Shown here one piece after another: positions 1 to 12,575 of a DNA stretch of 64,000 nt. The translations under genes were made by a program, and so were the position numbers. The stretch is from Tyto alba (Eukaryota > Chordata > Aves > Strigiformes > Tytonidae): positions 2,666,001-2,730,000 of the forward strand of contig NW_024881322.1 in NCBI RefSeq assembly GCF_018691265.1, in the 5' to 3' direction. A model generated the notes under the pieces. It was not told the origin of the DNA. It did not search any database and saw nothing but the letters and a program-made list of their open reading frames with translations. The first letter of the stretch is position 1; each line of letters opens with the position of its first letter.

Positions 1-12
1 TCAGATGCTCAC

Positions 13-170
13 CTGAGCCTTAACGTCCACCGTACAGTGAGCAGAACTGAGTAAGCCATCGGGAGAAGTGGGGATTGATCCCCAAATGCTTCCTTTCTCC
101 ATTTGTGCTGCAAGTTCCAGCAGGTAACAGTTGCCTTCTTGACAAACACCCCGACAGTCTGGCTTTGTCA
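13..170 (-). other. Candidate internal exon at the left edge (unproven)
   Basis: On the minus strand an open frame runs into a near-consensus 5' splice site, CTCAG|GTGAGC, with the last exon base at 13. The frame ends exactly on a codon (CAG). A plausible 3' splice site, CACCTCTACAG, lies just upstream, giving an exon of about 158 bases. The peptide contains C-R-G-V-C and a stretch with several Ser, Thr and Cys, but I recognise no family. The plus strand also carries a donor-like GAG|GTGAGT at 178-185, so the strand is not certain. Splice signals and the open frame are seen; exon status is inferred. Confidence 0.2.
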
Positions 171-240
171 CTGTAGAGGTGAGTCTTCGAGCAGCCCAGA
201 AAGTTATCACTTTTAAAAAATATAATAATAATTGTCTCAT

Positions 241-2626
241 TTTTGACGTGTCTCTTCCCTATTTCTCAGCTGTCTCTCTTTGGTATTATGTCCCATGCGT
301 GCTTCCAAATGAGCAAATAAATATTTGTTAGAGTAACACACAGAGGCCCCAGTCTCCACTGGGTACTGTGCAAAGACAGAAAAAAGACATGTTCTGCTAG
401 GCTTATGAGGTCAAGGAAAAATGATCTGCTTAATCCATTAAGTGATTCATATTTCTTCTAGACCCTCAGACACAGCTGAGTACAGTCTGCTTCAGTGTTA
501 CTGGTTACTTTTTGCAGCAATAGCTGGCTATAGCACCGAGTTCAAGGACTGCTTTCCAAAATCTGTTTCCCTTTTCACATATTGATTGCACTGTGAGGGC
601 TTTGGGATGTAAACAGCTGTTTGCAGATGACAGTTTCTGGAGAAGATCCAATTCTTTTTTTTTTTTTCCAGAAGAAAACATTCTCAGAAGAAACCATTCT
701 CAGAAGAAACTTCTACTGCTGTTTAGAAAAATAGTTACCCGGTAGTTTGAGTTGGTAAAAGTGCTGGCACCAAAATCATCTGAGGTGTATGGCTCACCCC
801 TGTGAAGGCCCATATGGCTTGGATGAGATATTTCTTCAATCCAAAAAAAAAAATATGTGAGAGGCCTGACTGACCTTTAAGTGATGTTAAAGTTTTGAGC
901 TTGCTCTGAGCAGTGATGAATGTTGTCTATAGCAATGACTGAGGTAGGATGCTCACTTCAGGGATGTTTCTACCATGCCAGACAACGGAATTGTCTTTAT
1001 AGAAGAGGGCCTCACCTAAACATAACCTGGATGGGAACTTTTTTTTCTTTAAGGACTTGTACAGTGAGCTAGCCGTAAAACTGTTCCTTCTTTTGTCTCA
1101 CTTTTGCGTTGGGGGCAGGGGTTGTCTTTTGACTTCTTTAGAAGTCTTTTTGACAAATGACATTCTCTCCTTGCTTCCCCTTTGAACACCATCCTTTTGG
1201 CACTCGCTGCATACTGGCAGCAGTGTCCGTGCTCCTAAGGAGGAATCTGTCCCTGCACAGAGGCGCGAGAGGCCCCTGGACACAGAAGGTTTCCTTCCAC
1301 GTTAAGGACTTCCCTGGGCTGCAGCAATAGTCCTTCCATTTGCCAGCCCTGGCTGCATGAAATATGTTTATTATTGTAATATGTTTCAGCTCTGTAGCCA
1401 GCTCCTCCTGACAGAAGTACGAGAGAATTCCTCCCTCCTCCCTGTCCCCTCTCCACCAAAGGAAAAAAAAAAAAAAAAAAAAAGAAGTGTCAGAAACTTC
1501 CTCCAGCTGTGGTGACCCAGGATCAGGGAACTGCAAAAGCAAAAACCTCTGCTCTTCAGCTAAATTCTAGTTCATTATATTATAACTTCCTATTCCTCCC
1601 AATCCACTTCCAGCTCATTTATCTGTCCCATCCACATCTTGCATCTTGTCTGGCATGCAGAGTGTGAGCTTTCTGAGGTGATTTCCTTTATTTGCCTGCA
1701 CAGCACCTAGGAGAAACCTTCAAAAAGTACCCACAGCATGAGCACCAAGTTAGAACCACAGCAGATTCTCTGCTGGGACTTCATTGGTTAGTTCTTCCCA
1801 AAGCATATTATTTTTTATTAGGCTTGGAAAGAACTCTTGTTAAAAAATAGGGATCTGATCATCAAAGCTCACTCTGGTAGACTGTTTACCTGAGAGAAGC
1901 AGTTCATCTGCAGAGGAGGAGTATTAAAGGCTGTAGATAATTGGACAAAAAGGGGTGAAAATAGACAATCTTCCAAAAAGAGGCAGAAAATGACCTTCCC
2001 TAACTCAGACTTTGCAGGCTAGTGAGGCTCTGCCCCATTTTGCCTTTCCTTGGAGGCAGCTACAGTTTAGGAAGGTTGAGATAGACCGAGCACGAGCTGC
2101 CCTGGTGAATGAATTAGCAAATAATTTCGATTAATTCTACGCACAGATAAAAGGGAAAGAACCGGAGCAGGATGGATGGCTGAGGTGCACACAGGCTGTG
2201 AGGAAACAAGGAAACCTGAACGTCAGCTAGCAAGACATCAACACCTGGCCCCGAAAATCGCCTCCTCCTCACTGTGGCACAGACAAGCACAGACAAGAAA
2301 CATGGGATGAAAAATTTTATAGCAGGATTGCTTTTCCCAGTAGGGATATCTACAGTGATCCGAAATAAATGATTTACAAAATAAATCCCCAGTCCCTTCC
2401 CTCCCTCAGTTACTCGTTGCCCGCTCCCCACCCCCAGCACACACAGCCAGGCATTTCATCAGCACAGCTACACTTGACTGTAGGCATCAGTAGAAATGCA
2501 GTGAGCCCTGAGTATTTCAGACTTGTTTCTCTTGTCTTCCTCGGTATCATTCACAGTCTAGGTGGTTGATTTTCTTTTCCAAGAAAGATGACATAGAGGT
2601 AACTGAATTTAAAATAATACAGCATT
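241..2626. other. Non-coding unique sequence; no gene seen
   Basis: The stretch has short T runs near 653-668, an A run near 842-853 and an A21 run at 1463-1483. Open frames here are short and several owe their length to the homopolymers. There is a CpG-poor, AT-rich background and no recognisable repeat family. Confidence 0.6.
1463..1483. repeat. Poly(A) tract, A21
   Basis: A run of 21 adenines in otherwise unique sequence. I see no retro-copied gene or target duplication next to it, so it is annotated only as a homopolymer. Confidence 0.95.
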
Positions 2627-2743
2627 AAAAAAAAAAACAAAAACAAAAACAAAAACAAAACAAAACCAAAAACAAACAAACAAACAAAACAAAACAAAAC
2701 AAAACAAAAAAAAAAAAAAACAAAAAAAAACAACCAAACAAAA
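2627..2743. repeat. A-rich (CAAAA)n/(CAAA)n low-complexity tract
   Basis: About 117 bases made almost only of A with regularly spaced C, moving from CAAAAA to CAAA and CAAAA units. The Phe-rich minus-strand frame over it is an artefact of the repeat. Confidence 0.95.
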
Positions 2744-5700
2744 TCATAAATTGAATTGCTGTAGAGGGCAAGGTAGAACTACACCCTGAAATTACTTCCT
2801 CAATTTAAAAAGAAGAACTAAAAAATAATTTTACACTCTAAGATTCACACTTGTGTGGTAAGTTTCTTTGCAGACTAAGGCACTGACTAGAGGCAAGAAA
2901 GATGGGTGCTTTCGGGCCTCTGCAAAGTTCTGCTTGCCTCGGCCTATTTATAAAATGCCATTTAAGAAAGGCACTGTGCCGTGGATATCAATGTACGTGC
3001 ATGTATATAAAGAGACCCACAGTAATTTTATGTGATAGGGACTCTACGTAGCATTATCTTCAATCTTCTTTAAACCATAATCCATCCTCAGAACTCGAAT
3101 GAAAAAGCAAACTGCACGGTCGACAACCCATTTCTTTCTTCCTACAACACTATCAGTAACAAAAACTGCTCGGTAGCAGGGCCTATGTGTAAAACATGCC
3201 TGTACATTTGATCTGCCTCACTGCATGCCAGGGCAAACTTGGGCTTTTGTTGCCCTCATTTTTAATGGCTGCATGTGCCATTCGGTGCAACAGAGACAGC
3301 TGAGAGATGTGGTCTGTAGAGAATAAACAGACCGAGAGAGTACACAAGTCCAAGTCTCCAGACAGGAAAAATCAAACTCTGTGCAAAAGTGAGAGAAAGA
3401 CCTCAGCAGGGGAATCTTTTCACCATGATGAGCAACAAAAAAGCTTTTCGGCCTTCTCCCACAGCTTCACTTAAGAAGCCTCTGATCCTCCTTTCTTTGC
3501 AATAGACTTCATAACTCCTTTTGGCTGCACAGTAGCCCTCTGCAGCACTGTCTCCACTTCCCACCAAATGCAGATCTGTTCAAAATACTTGGTGTTTCTA
3601 CAGGTATGGAGCACTCAGAATGCAGAAAGCCAGTAACAGCTGCGTGTTTGCTAGCAGAGCTTGGTCCAACAAGGCACGATTCCATCCATGGCAGCTGGTT
3701 GCTCTAGTAAAACTCTCCTGGGCTCATGAAATAACTGACATGAAAGTGATGTTTGGATCAAGAGACGGAACTCATTTTTCAATTGATGTTAAAAAGGAAA
3801 TCATTTTAGTGTCAGTTGATACTGCCCAGGCACATTTTCAGTAATTAAGGCTCAGAAAAAGCAATGGAAATACCTATGAGGTGTGTTAAGAATGAAGCCA
3901 GAAGCAACATGTGAGAGGTGCGAGCTGAAGGAGTCCCTGCGCTGAGCACTACACGTAATGGGAAACGTTAGGGATTTCAACTACAGAGGGAACAAGAGCA
4001 GCCCAGAAGAATCACGCATGGAGGAGCCTGGATTATGCCTTTGAGTACAGTGCGAGAACACGGGAAAGACAGAGGTGATTTCTGAAGATGTGCGAGGCAT
4101 GTGGTCGTGTAAGGTCTTCTTGTGATTCTGAGGCACTGAGGAAAAAATGCTATCATATATTCCCTTTTGCCTCGGTTTTGACACACTTCCGATCCCATTC
4201 CTTCCCTCCCTGTTGGCTAGTACAGCATCCACTTGTGACTTGGTTTGGGCTTTGTTTTGTTTTCTTATTTTGTACTCCTTACTAGATTTCACTTCTACAT
4301 CCAGTTACAGGGTTTGGAGGTTTTCCTGAGTGTTTTGCTCTTACTTTTTCCATATTACATTATGCAACATTATAATCACTTCAGAGATACGTTCCATTAT
4401 GCACAAAATCAGATTACCTTCCTACATTTTTACAACCAAAAACCATTGAAAGAGGAGTCAGCTTGACCCATGGGATAAGCATATCTTTTACTATGGAATC
4501 TCCAAATCCCTGGAGGATTCTTGTGCTGTATCTCCCTGACAGTTCTTGAGGCCCCAGCTGAAATGATAGTGGTTCCCCTTTGTTAGCGCTAGGCAGAGGT
4601 GGATATCTGAACTTGCAAGGCAGATACCACCAAATCCCAAGGGATATATTCTTGGTCGTTGACTGGCTAAATACTTTCCAGATTACCAGATGCTACCAGC
4701 CCCTGCTTTCCACCCTCTTTTTTGTTAATATGTGCCACTACCTATGAGCAGAATTTATTGTTGAGTGACGATGTGCAGCAGCACCCAGAGAAAAGAACGC
4801 ATTACACCCACAGGTGATAAAACTCCTTTGTGAACCTGCAGAGAGATCACTGAGAACAAAAAACAACCCCCCTTCCCTGCTCCCCAGAATTGTGACACCT
4901 TCCCATTTGCTGTCAGCTTCTTTAGTCAAATGTCAGTTTGGGTGAGTGTTCATAAACAAATTGTCCTCAAATTACTTTTTCAAGGTTTTATGAGGAAACA
5001 AATCAGCTCCCTTGTTAAATTTCAATTCTGCTTCATATTCTGGTTTTCTTATATCCAATAAGAGCCCGGTCCCCCGCCCATCATAGAGAAAAGACAACAT
5101 TCCCAAGAACTACAAAAGGAATATGACCATGTTCACAGTTTTGTAATGTTTGTTTGTCTGTTAAGACTTGCTTTTTATAAATCTTTGCTATTTTCTGGAT
5201 GTAAATCTTCATAGCAGAAAACACAGTTCTCTTATTTATTCCTGACAGATCCTGTATAAATTTACAGTTCTGCATCAATAATAAGAGTCATTAATCATAG
5301 TAACAATGCACATCACAGGGTCTTCCAGGCATTTACCATTGAACTTGCTGAACTGTCCTACAAATGTACCCCTCCTCTCTCAGTAATTATTTCTGGGCTT
5401 ACACAGAAATCAAGGAGCTTCGTTAGAAAAACTGGGAGAAAAAATATTATTTTCTCCCAATGGATTTGGTGGGTGATGGGGATGGGGAAGAGTCTGAGTT
5501 ACAGGAAGGCAGAAAGTTTCATTTTTGTAGTAAATGAAAGTGGTTTTGAACAGCTCCTAGTCAGTCAAAACTATGGACAAAGATTCTGTTAAAAATGTAC
5601 AAAAATTGTTCCCCAAAATAGCCATTTCTTTTGTTTAGCTTCCATTCTTCCAACAACCGCATTAGCCAATAAGCACAACTTCTCTATATTCATTGTTTAT

Positions 5701-5937
5701 TTACATAAAGGAAAGAAATAGCAGGAGGAAAGTAACCTAAGAGATTAGAGCGATGGACAGTAAATCCAATTCTATACCCAGTAAAGTCAATAAGAATTAT
5801 TCTGCCAGGTTCACTGGCTACAAGAAGCAGCCTCTGATTCAGACAGCAAAATATAAGAAATGAGAAACAAAGGAACACCAGAGCAAAAAGCAGTTGCAGA
5901 AATAAAGCAATGGCAGAAACAGAAGTCATACATTTTA
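2744..5937. other. Non-coding unique sequence; no gene seen
   Basis: AT-rich unique DNA. The short open frames around 3620-4466 and 4738-5278 have no recognisable domain and no supporting splice pair. No repeat family was recognised. Confidence 0.55.
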
Positions 5938-6018
5938 ACTTTTTTCTTTTGTTTTTTCGGTTGGGTTTTTTGGGTTTGTTTTTGGTTTTTTTTTTTTTTT
6001 TTTGAGTGAGTGAGTGAG
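5938..6018. repeat. T-rich tract with T18 and (GAGT)4
   Basis: A T/G-rich stretch ends in a T18 run (5986-6003) directly joined to four GAGT-type units (6004-6018). Lys/Asn-rich minus-strand frames here are artefacts. Confidence 0.95.
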
Positions 6019-7682
6019 CTTTGAGAACATGTTTTGACAATGCTGAGTTTTGGAGGGCAAGCAATTCCTTTAATTTGCCGGCTATAAAGATGGCTTAACC
6101 ACAACTCAAGACCTAAAACCTTACCCAAGATTCTTCTCCCTCTTTATCAAGAAAAACTGACATTGGATTAGGATGTTATCTCAGCAGGGATGGGATTATT
6201 ATTTAGTCATGCCACCTTTCTTCCCCACTGCCTTTCCATCTGCTTTATTGAGAGGGTTTGATGGCTGTCGGGGAGGTGGATGGAGCCTTGCAAGAGCCTG
6301 ACAAGGAAGTGGAGAAGTGATAGAATGGGCAAAGGGTAAGAGAACCCAGGGAAAGAAAAGGAAGAAATGTAGGTGGCACCTTTGCCTCAGCTGAGGAAGC
6401 TGATTAGCAGCCGGTATGTGGACATGTATTTGTGCTTGCTCACCTGTGCACGCACTGCCTCTGCTTCCCAGAGAATTTTCTTTGTGGGACACAAAACCTC
6501 TGACATAATTTCCAGCCTGTTTTGAAACATGCCCGATTATTATTTAATTAAGTGATTCGTTTCAGGATCTTAATCTGCAAATAAGAAAGCTGAAATAGGT
6601 CAAGCTACCTTTGAAAGAATATGAACAAGATATAATGTCGCCACTCTTACTGACAAACGTTTCAACTTTGTTTTTGTTTCTCTACAAGACTCTGGTTTCC
6701 TGCCTTCATTTCTACCATGGAAGCCTTAACAGTGTTACGCCTGATCCTTAGACCTCAGTAAATACACAGTTACAAGTATATAATAACTCTGTATAAAAGA
6801 ATATTCCCAAATGTCAGAGTTTTGCATGACATAGTGAAGAATTAGACATTACTCTTATTCTGCAGACTCCCTCAGGCCTTGGTCTGTTCTGATGTGAGTG
6901 CTGTCCTTGAAGATAAAAGCTTTCTCTTAGAAAGTAACTAGTCCATTTATACTTTCTTTTCTTCAAAAACTAAAGGGAATGTTGAGAAAGCCAGCCCAAA
7001 TTTTTCAAATAAAACATGAAGACTGCCTTCCTCTGCCTACATGGCAAACATTACTCCCAAGTAATCTTTAAAATACATGTTTGCTTATTATTGTCTAGAA
7101 GCCCATTTCTATCCCCAAGACGGTGTCTACTGAGAGAAATGGAGACAACTCGTCATGCCAGATGAAGTTGATGGGGCAGCAGAAGAAAATAGCTGAGCTT
7201 GTATTCATGTAAATATTCGCTCACTGATAAAAAGTTCACTATGAGATGCGGATGTTGAAGACATTGAAGATGTTTGCTGTTCGGTAAATCTGCAGGACTC
7301 CAACCCATCTACCTCAGACAGAGTCAGGGATGGAGACAGTTAGAAATGTCGGGGAGTCTTTACATTTTTCTACAACCCATTTAAGCTTTTTGTGGTTTTA
7401 AAAGCTCATCAATGACTGCTGATCCATATCAATGAGTGTGACAGTCTGGGACAGTCAAGGTAAGAAACTTTAGGGTTTGAGACAGACTGGAACTGATTGT
7501 TTTCTGGTCAACGCCCCGGCTTCTATAAATCATATGGATCTGACCTTCCTTCTTTGGGGGTTTTATTCATCCCGTCCTTATTTTAAGGATACCTGCACTT
7601 ACGTTTTTTAACAAACCAGTAGAGCTGATGCTGACTTCTTTCCACCAGATGGCACCACAGACTGTAATCCATTGCCACGATC
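6019..7682. other. Non-coding unique sequence; no gene seen
   Basis: The minus-strand frame at 6199-6492 reaches 97 codons and contains a donor-like ACAG|GTGAGC. It has no recognisable domain and only a weak acceptor, so it is not called. A donor-like AAG|GTAAGA on the plus strand near 7461 has no open frame upstream. Confidence 0.5.
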
Positions 7683-7705
7683 TATATGTGTGTGTGTATA
7701 TATAT
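7683..7705. repeat. Short (GT)n/(TA)n microsatellite
   Basis: An alternating TATATGTGTGTGTGTATATA-type tract of about 23 bases. It sits about 30 bases left of the hairpin at 7736-7759. Confidence 0.9.
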
Positions 7706-7735
7706 TTGTGTAAATGTATATGCATATGAACACAG

Positions 7736-7759
7736 GCACAGGCATGTATTTGCCTGTGC
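7736..7759. other. 9-bp perfect hairpin
   Basis: GCACAGGCA at 7736-7744 pairs exactly with TGCCTGTGC at 7751-7759 around a 6-base loop. It is seen directly, but structures of this size are expected by chance in 64 kb. Confidence 0.8.
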
Positions 7760-9400
7760 AAACATTTGAGTGCTAGACCCCTGCAAACCTCACCAACTTT
7801 ACTTGTCTCTTACCCTACCACAGAAGGAAGAGAAAGACCAACTGACACTTTGCGTTGAGACCATGCTAGAAATAGTGTTTCTGTATTTGATACACTCATG
7901 GTACCGGCACTCTACACTATTTTATAAAAAAAAAAGATGATTAAAGGGACAATACATATTATGAGCTTTTACTTTCTAACACAATTTACAGTAGTCACTT
8001 CCTTTTAGATTGCATTACCTGCTGCGTGGTCCTTCTTAAATTCAATTCAGTTGTTGAAGAATTATTCCTTGGAATCCAAATCTGAAATCTTTTTCAATCC
8101 AGCTGTCCCACATTACAATATGGGCTGTCTACCCAATGCTTTAGGAGGAAATGGAAAGGGAGTGCTTTTTCTATCCTAACTGTTTACCTTCCTTTGACTC
8201 TTTGATAGTTTGATCAAGCACCTTCAGTGTAAGAACACTATGGAGATCTGAAAGATGAGCAGAAATTAATAATGCACACAGAAAAATCGTTTTACAAGAA
8301 ATTGGCAAATAAGACTCATAAAATGTTCATTATACTGTGGGTTATATAATTAAAACACACTTGACAAATTTGATTGTTAGTGTTCTCGTGCTTTTTCTTA
8401 ATTAATTCTCAGTTGTCTCATTTTGCTTTACAAACAAAACCTTTCCTTGATCTGAAGAGTGTCTTCAGTGGTATTTTTCAGCTGGCTGCTTAATGTCCGA
8501 GGTCTTATCTTCACAGACATGGTAAATAATACTAATGTTTTTGAGGACAACCATATTTAACTGTTATTGTAAAGTCCTTGCTGGAAAGGTGCTGTTTCAT
8601 GCTGCAATGTAGGTTAAAGTGGTATGACTATGCTTTGCAAACAGTTTATCAGATCCATAAAGTCTTTTTTGGTCTGTGATTCATTTCCAAGCTATTTTAA
8701 TTTCTGACATTTTCATAATGCCTAATGTTCTTCCCTCCATGCTTTAAAGAGCTATCTTAGCTTGTGCTATTATCACTACTTTCTTGCAATTCCTGTAATC
8801 TATCACAACAGTAAAAGGCACAACAGAAATTATACAGTCTTAGGTAGTGTATATGGAAGAAAAAAATAGTGATTGTTGCATTTTTTTCTTCATCTGCCCG
8901 TTTCCAGCTGTTCCTTCCCTCACTCCCGATCAGGTGTCACAGCGGTGAGACAGTCCTCTTCTCACCCTATGCCTTTAAAGCATAAATTTCCAACCCTTTC
9001 CAAAATGGGCAGGCACCTGCTGCCTCCAATTCCAGCTGAAGACATCTTCAGCCTGCTTTAGCCTCTAGTCTTTGCTGGGATCCTAAGCAATCCCGAGTGT
9101 ATTGAAAACTTGCATGAGAGCCACCAAGAAAGAAAACACATTTCTGATTTACAACGGGTGTCCAGGAACCAGCAGCAAAGGAAAGGAATAGCCGTTGAGT
9201 TACTGGCAAACTCATAATGCCAAAAAGCAAGCTGAGAGTCTCCATTTAGGTATCCTCAATGGTAGCCTAGAGAGAGGGAGAAGGAACGTAGTTCCTAGGA
9301 CCATTAAACCTGGAGAAGGCTTTTATGTGACATGAAAGCTGCTCTGCATTCAGAAATCTGGAATTTTGGCTCATAACATACCAGTGTCCCTGCTCCACAC
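7760..9400. other. Non-coding unique sequence; no gene seen
   Basis: AT-rich unique DNA with an A run near 7927-7936. The stretch around 8380-8760 is AT-rich and complex without simple repeats, but nothing in it can be identified by eye. Confidence 0.5.
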
Positions 9401-9501
9401 GGCACCCTGCAAAACGGTCTCTGGGTGGGAGGTCCTGAGGTTGGTACCCACGCTGAGGTTGTTAAGCTCCAGGGTGAGCCTGCCTCTCAGGACAGGCACG
9501 C

Positions 9502-9535
9502 TATATAAGCTGCAGCATGTGTGGGAGACAATAAA
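9502..9535 (+). promoter_or_regulatory. TATA-box-like element with a close AATAAA
   Basis: TATATAAG at 9502-9509 matches the TATA-box consensus, and AATAAA lies at 9530-9535, 28 bases downstream. A TATA element this close to a poly(A) signal is typical of LTRs of endogenous retroviruses and LTR retrotransposons. The 120 bases upstream are GC-richer and hold a few CpGs. I could not place TG/CA ends or a target duplication, so this may be a decayed solo LTR, a small promoter, or chance. Confidence 0.25.
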
Positions 9536-9639
9536 TCATCCTCTTTGGAAATAGTGCAATCATGAATGACCGGGAAAGATAGATAGTTGACCAGGGAAAT
9601 ATGTGGAAATAGGTCTTACCATGGTACAAGGGATGGACT

Positions 9640-9960
9640 GAGATGCTTGTTAATTGTTTTCTTCAGTCATGAATGTTATTTCTTAAAAGCATACTGTAAA
9701 GTACATTTTAATGCCTCATCCTTTAATTCTCTTCTGTTTTCCCTTCTTCGCTCCCTGTAAATGCATTGGCTTGTGGGCTTGATAGTACTTAATTTGTACA
9801 TTTTTGCTTAATTTGATGAGCTGTAAGTGCTCTTTTAGCCTACTGTGAGCGTTCAATAATCCAAAGTGGCTGTGAAGTATATAAGTCCTGTTGCTGCTTT
9901 ATAGTGCCTGATTAAAACAGAAATAATGTATTATGAAATCCCACTCAAATGTCTTTATTG
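9640..9960. other. AT-rich complex block, possible conserved non-coding element
   Basis: A repeat-free, AT-rich block with several TAAT and TTAATT cores of the kind bound by homeodomain proteins. No open frame or splice pair is present. Conservation cannot be judged from one sequence, so this is a suggestion only. Confidence 0.15.
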
Positions 9961-10319
9961 GATCACAGCTATCCATCATAACTCAGATGTAAAAACTGTC
10001 TTGGCTTCCTCTATTTTTTTCCCTCACGCTCAGCCTACATTAATAAGTGTGATGAAGTTAAAGCAGTAGTCTCCTTGTGGTTCTCGGGGTGTTTTCTATT
10101 AACACGCAATTTTACATTTCAGTTTAGTGGTAATGTCCCCATCCCTTCACGTGTGCTTGTCCAGTCCAGAACTTTGCCTCAAACTAACTCTAGGGAAAGG
10201 TTCCTCAGTTTCCCCATGTGGACAAATGGGAATAAGAGTAATTTCTCAGCACCTGTTGGAAAGCATAATTCGTCATGTTTGCAAAGTATTTTGGACCTTC
10301 AGAAACTTCTTTCTTTTAG

Positions 10320-10364
10320 GAAAACAAACAAACAAACAAACAACTTTTTTATTATTATTATTTT
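10320..10364. repeat. (CAAA)n followed by (ATT)n
   Basis: About six CAAA units (10320-10343) run into a T run and ATT units (10351-10362). It is an ordinary compound microsatellite. Confidence 0.95.
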
Positions 10365-10671
10365 GAAGGATGCAGCACAGATTATTTTCCAGATTTGTCT
10401 GTATGGCTTGTAAATGACAATGTTTTTCCTACCTTCTCCCCCTAAGTCTCCCCCCTCCCCACCCAGATGCAGAGGAAGCATGACTAGAGGTGTGATTGCT
10501 CAGACCTGACACTCTCTGACAAAAAAAAAGCACACTTCTAAACTGCTGAACAGGGTGTGATAATGCCATCCTATGTACTATACATCAGGAAGGATTTCTA
10601 CGTGCATTACCTGCAAGGACATGTTTCCTAGATGAAGACTCCCTACCTCCTCTTCCTTCCCCCCTCTATGC

Positions 10672-10730
10672 TTTTCTTTTTTCTTTTTTCTTTTTTTTTT
10701 TTTGTTTTTTTTTTTTTTTCTTTCTCCTTT
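10672..10730. repeat. T-rich/pyrimidine tract
   Basis: TTTTC units grade into long T runs interrupted by a single G, ending in CTTTCTCC. The plus strand is almost pure pyrimidine for about 60 bases. Confidence 0.95.
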
Positions 10731-11364
10731 CACATGGTCCTTAATATCAGGATGCTCTAACCTACTTTTATTAAGAGGTTAAATGAAGCCAGAATGCTCC
10801 AGAGCAGTGTTCTGTCTCATCGACCTCCCCTCCAGGCTGTGTTCTGTAATTTCTCCCGCTGTGCTGAATTGATGCTCCTCTCCGTGTGTGAAATAAGCAG
10901 TCGCTTCCTGAGAGGAGACACGCTGCCTTCTGAAGTGCCTGTTCAGCACCGCAGAGGACAAACTGTCTGGCAACAGGGGTGTGATTCAAGGGCTGCAATA
11001 TATGGAAAAGAACAAAAGGAAGGAGGTGCAAGGGAAAGAGGTTGGAAAACAGAATGAGGAGACAGAAAAAAAATGGGGCAGAGGCTTAGGTTAGGGAACA
11101 AAGGCTAGCGAGACCTGAATATTAAAAGTATAGTGATGGAGCACCCAAAACATAGCACGTTCTTTCAGACACATAAAACCTGCCAGGCAGGCTTACTCAT
11201 GCCAGCTAGCACTATGCTGTGAAAACGGGTCCCCTGAAAGCAGTACTACATTGCACTGGTGCATGTCTTTTATTTTAAATAGAGATTGATTCTACTGAAC
11301 TATAGAATACCTGAAATCTGAAGCTTTTCCCCCAAAGAATTGTTTTGATTCATTTCCATTTTAC
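10731..11364. other. Non-coding sequence; no gene seen
   Basis: Overlapping open frames of 64-87 codons occur on both strands around 10771-11057. None has a recognisable domain or a consistent splice pair, so none is called. Confidence 0.5.
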
Positions 11365-11451
11365 ATAATATTACAACATATTAAAGATAATATTACAACT
11401 TATTAAAGATAATATTACAACTTATTAAAGATAATATTACAACATATTAAG
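11365..11451. repeat. 22-bp minisatellite, four copies
   Basis: Four head-to-tail copies of a 22-base AT-rich unit start at 11365, 11387, 11409 and 11431, each beginning ATAATATTACAAC. The first and last units read AACATATTAA and the two middle units AACTTATTAA, so variation is a single base arranged symmetrically. The near identity implies recent expansion. No flanking gene explains it. Confidence 0.95.
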
Positions 11452-12479
11452 CCAAACTCCTGTTTTAAAATATAAATTCCAGGTTTTCCTGGCCATTAAG
11501 ATTGATATTTAATAGCCCTTTGCCAACCCATCTTTCTTACTTCACTGAGTCCCATCAGGAAAGTATTTTGGAGAGTCAGATTGTATCAGTCACGCAGCTG
11601 GGACGTGTACAGGGGGACTGTACTTAGAGAGTGCTCTCCATTGGAGTGCTGCACAGAAGTTGGAGCAGAAAGCCTGGAGAGACGGGAAAAAGTTTGGTGT
11701 TACTCCAAGTCATCATTTTCACATCAGAGTGACCACGGAGCACGTGCCTGAGCAGGAGAGCCAGCCCAGGCAGCCCGTGCCACCCGTGATCTGCGTGCAC
11801 ATGCCCCGTCAGATGCTGCAGTCCTCAGTAATGACCCTTCGTGCTGCTGGCCACAGGTGCCTACACCACTTTTCCACCACAATTTCAGTGGCCTTGGCCT
11901 TTCACAACATAAATACCATTGCCTTCACCCCCCACCCAGGTTAGTTTACTCGGGCAGGAGCAGATCTGCTTCTTGTTGCTTCTACGTTAGTCTGCGGCAG
12001 CTCGCCTGTCTTGGGCGATCTCCGATCCCAAGGCAGATCCTTGGCTGACAGAATCAGTTTCAAGTAGGGAATCGCTCTATAAAGGGAGATTTTATGAACT
12101 AATCTGGGACATTCGATTCTTGTTCAGGGGGGGAAAAACCCCAAAGCTCTGTGCTTGTGTCTCCACTGTGCGTTTATTTGAAATTGAGTCATTTGCAATA
12201 ATTTACGGGACAGAAAGCTGGGTTGTTAGGAAGCAAGATTAACCTCTGGAAAAGCCACCTATAAATCATGAAAAACACCCACTGTGGTATCAGAAGCACA
12301 ATAACATTTGCCTGCCTTTGGGATTTACTACCAAAACTAACACCTAGATGCCCTGCAAGCCATGCTGTAGGCAACAGCCAGGTTGCTCGTGGACTCCCAT
12401 TATCACCTTTCCCCGGCAGTGGGTGTTACCCAAGCAGCCCCACAAGCTCACCTTGAAAAAATTAACACCCAGTGCTTGA
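11452..12479. other. Non-coding sequence; no gene seen
   Basis: Unique DNA. The 94-codon plus-strand frame at 11660-11944 is His/Pro/Thr-rich and unrecognised. GC content rises to the right toward the block at 12480. Confidence 0.5.
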
Positions 12480-12499
12480 GACCTTCTCTGGCAGCAGGA

Positions 12500-12531
12500 C
12501 TGCTGGGCAGGGTGCTGTGGGTGCCCAGCAG
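12500..12531. other. 10-bp GC-rich hairpin
   Basis: CTGCTGGGCA at 12500-12509 pairs perfectly with TGCCCAGCAG at 12522-12531 around a 12-base loop. About 0.6 such structures are expected in a random 64-kb sequence for loops in a 10-base range (own estimate, equal base use). Confidence 0.8.
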
Positions 12532-12575
12532 CAGCACTGAGCATGCTCAGCAGTGGCCCCGCCTACCCCTGCCCC

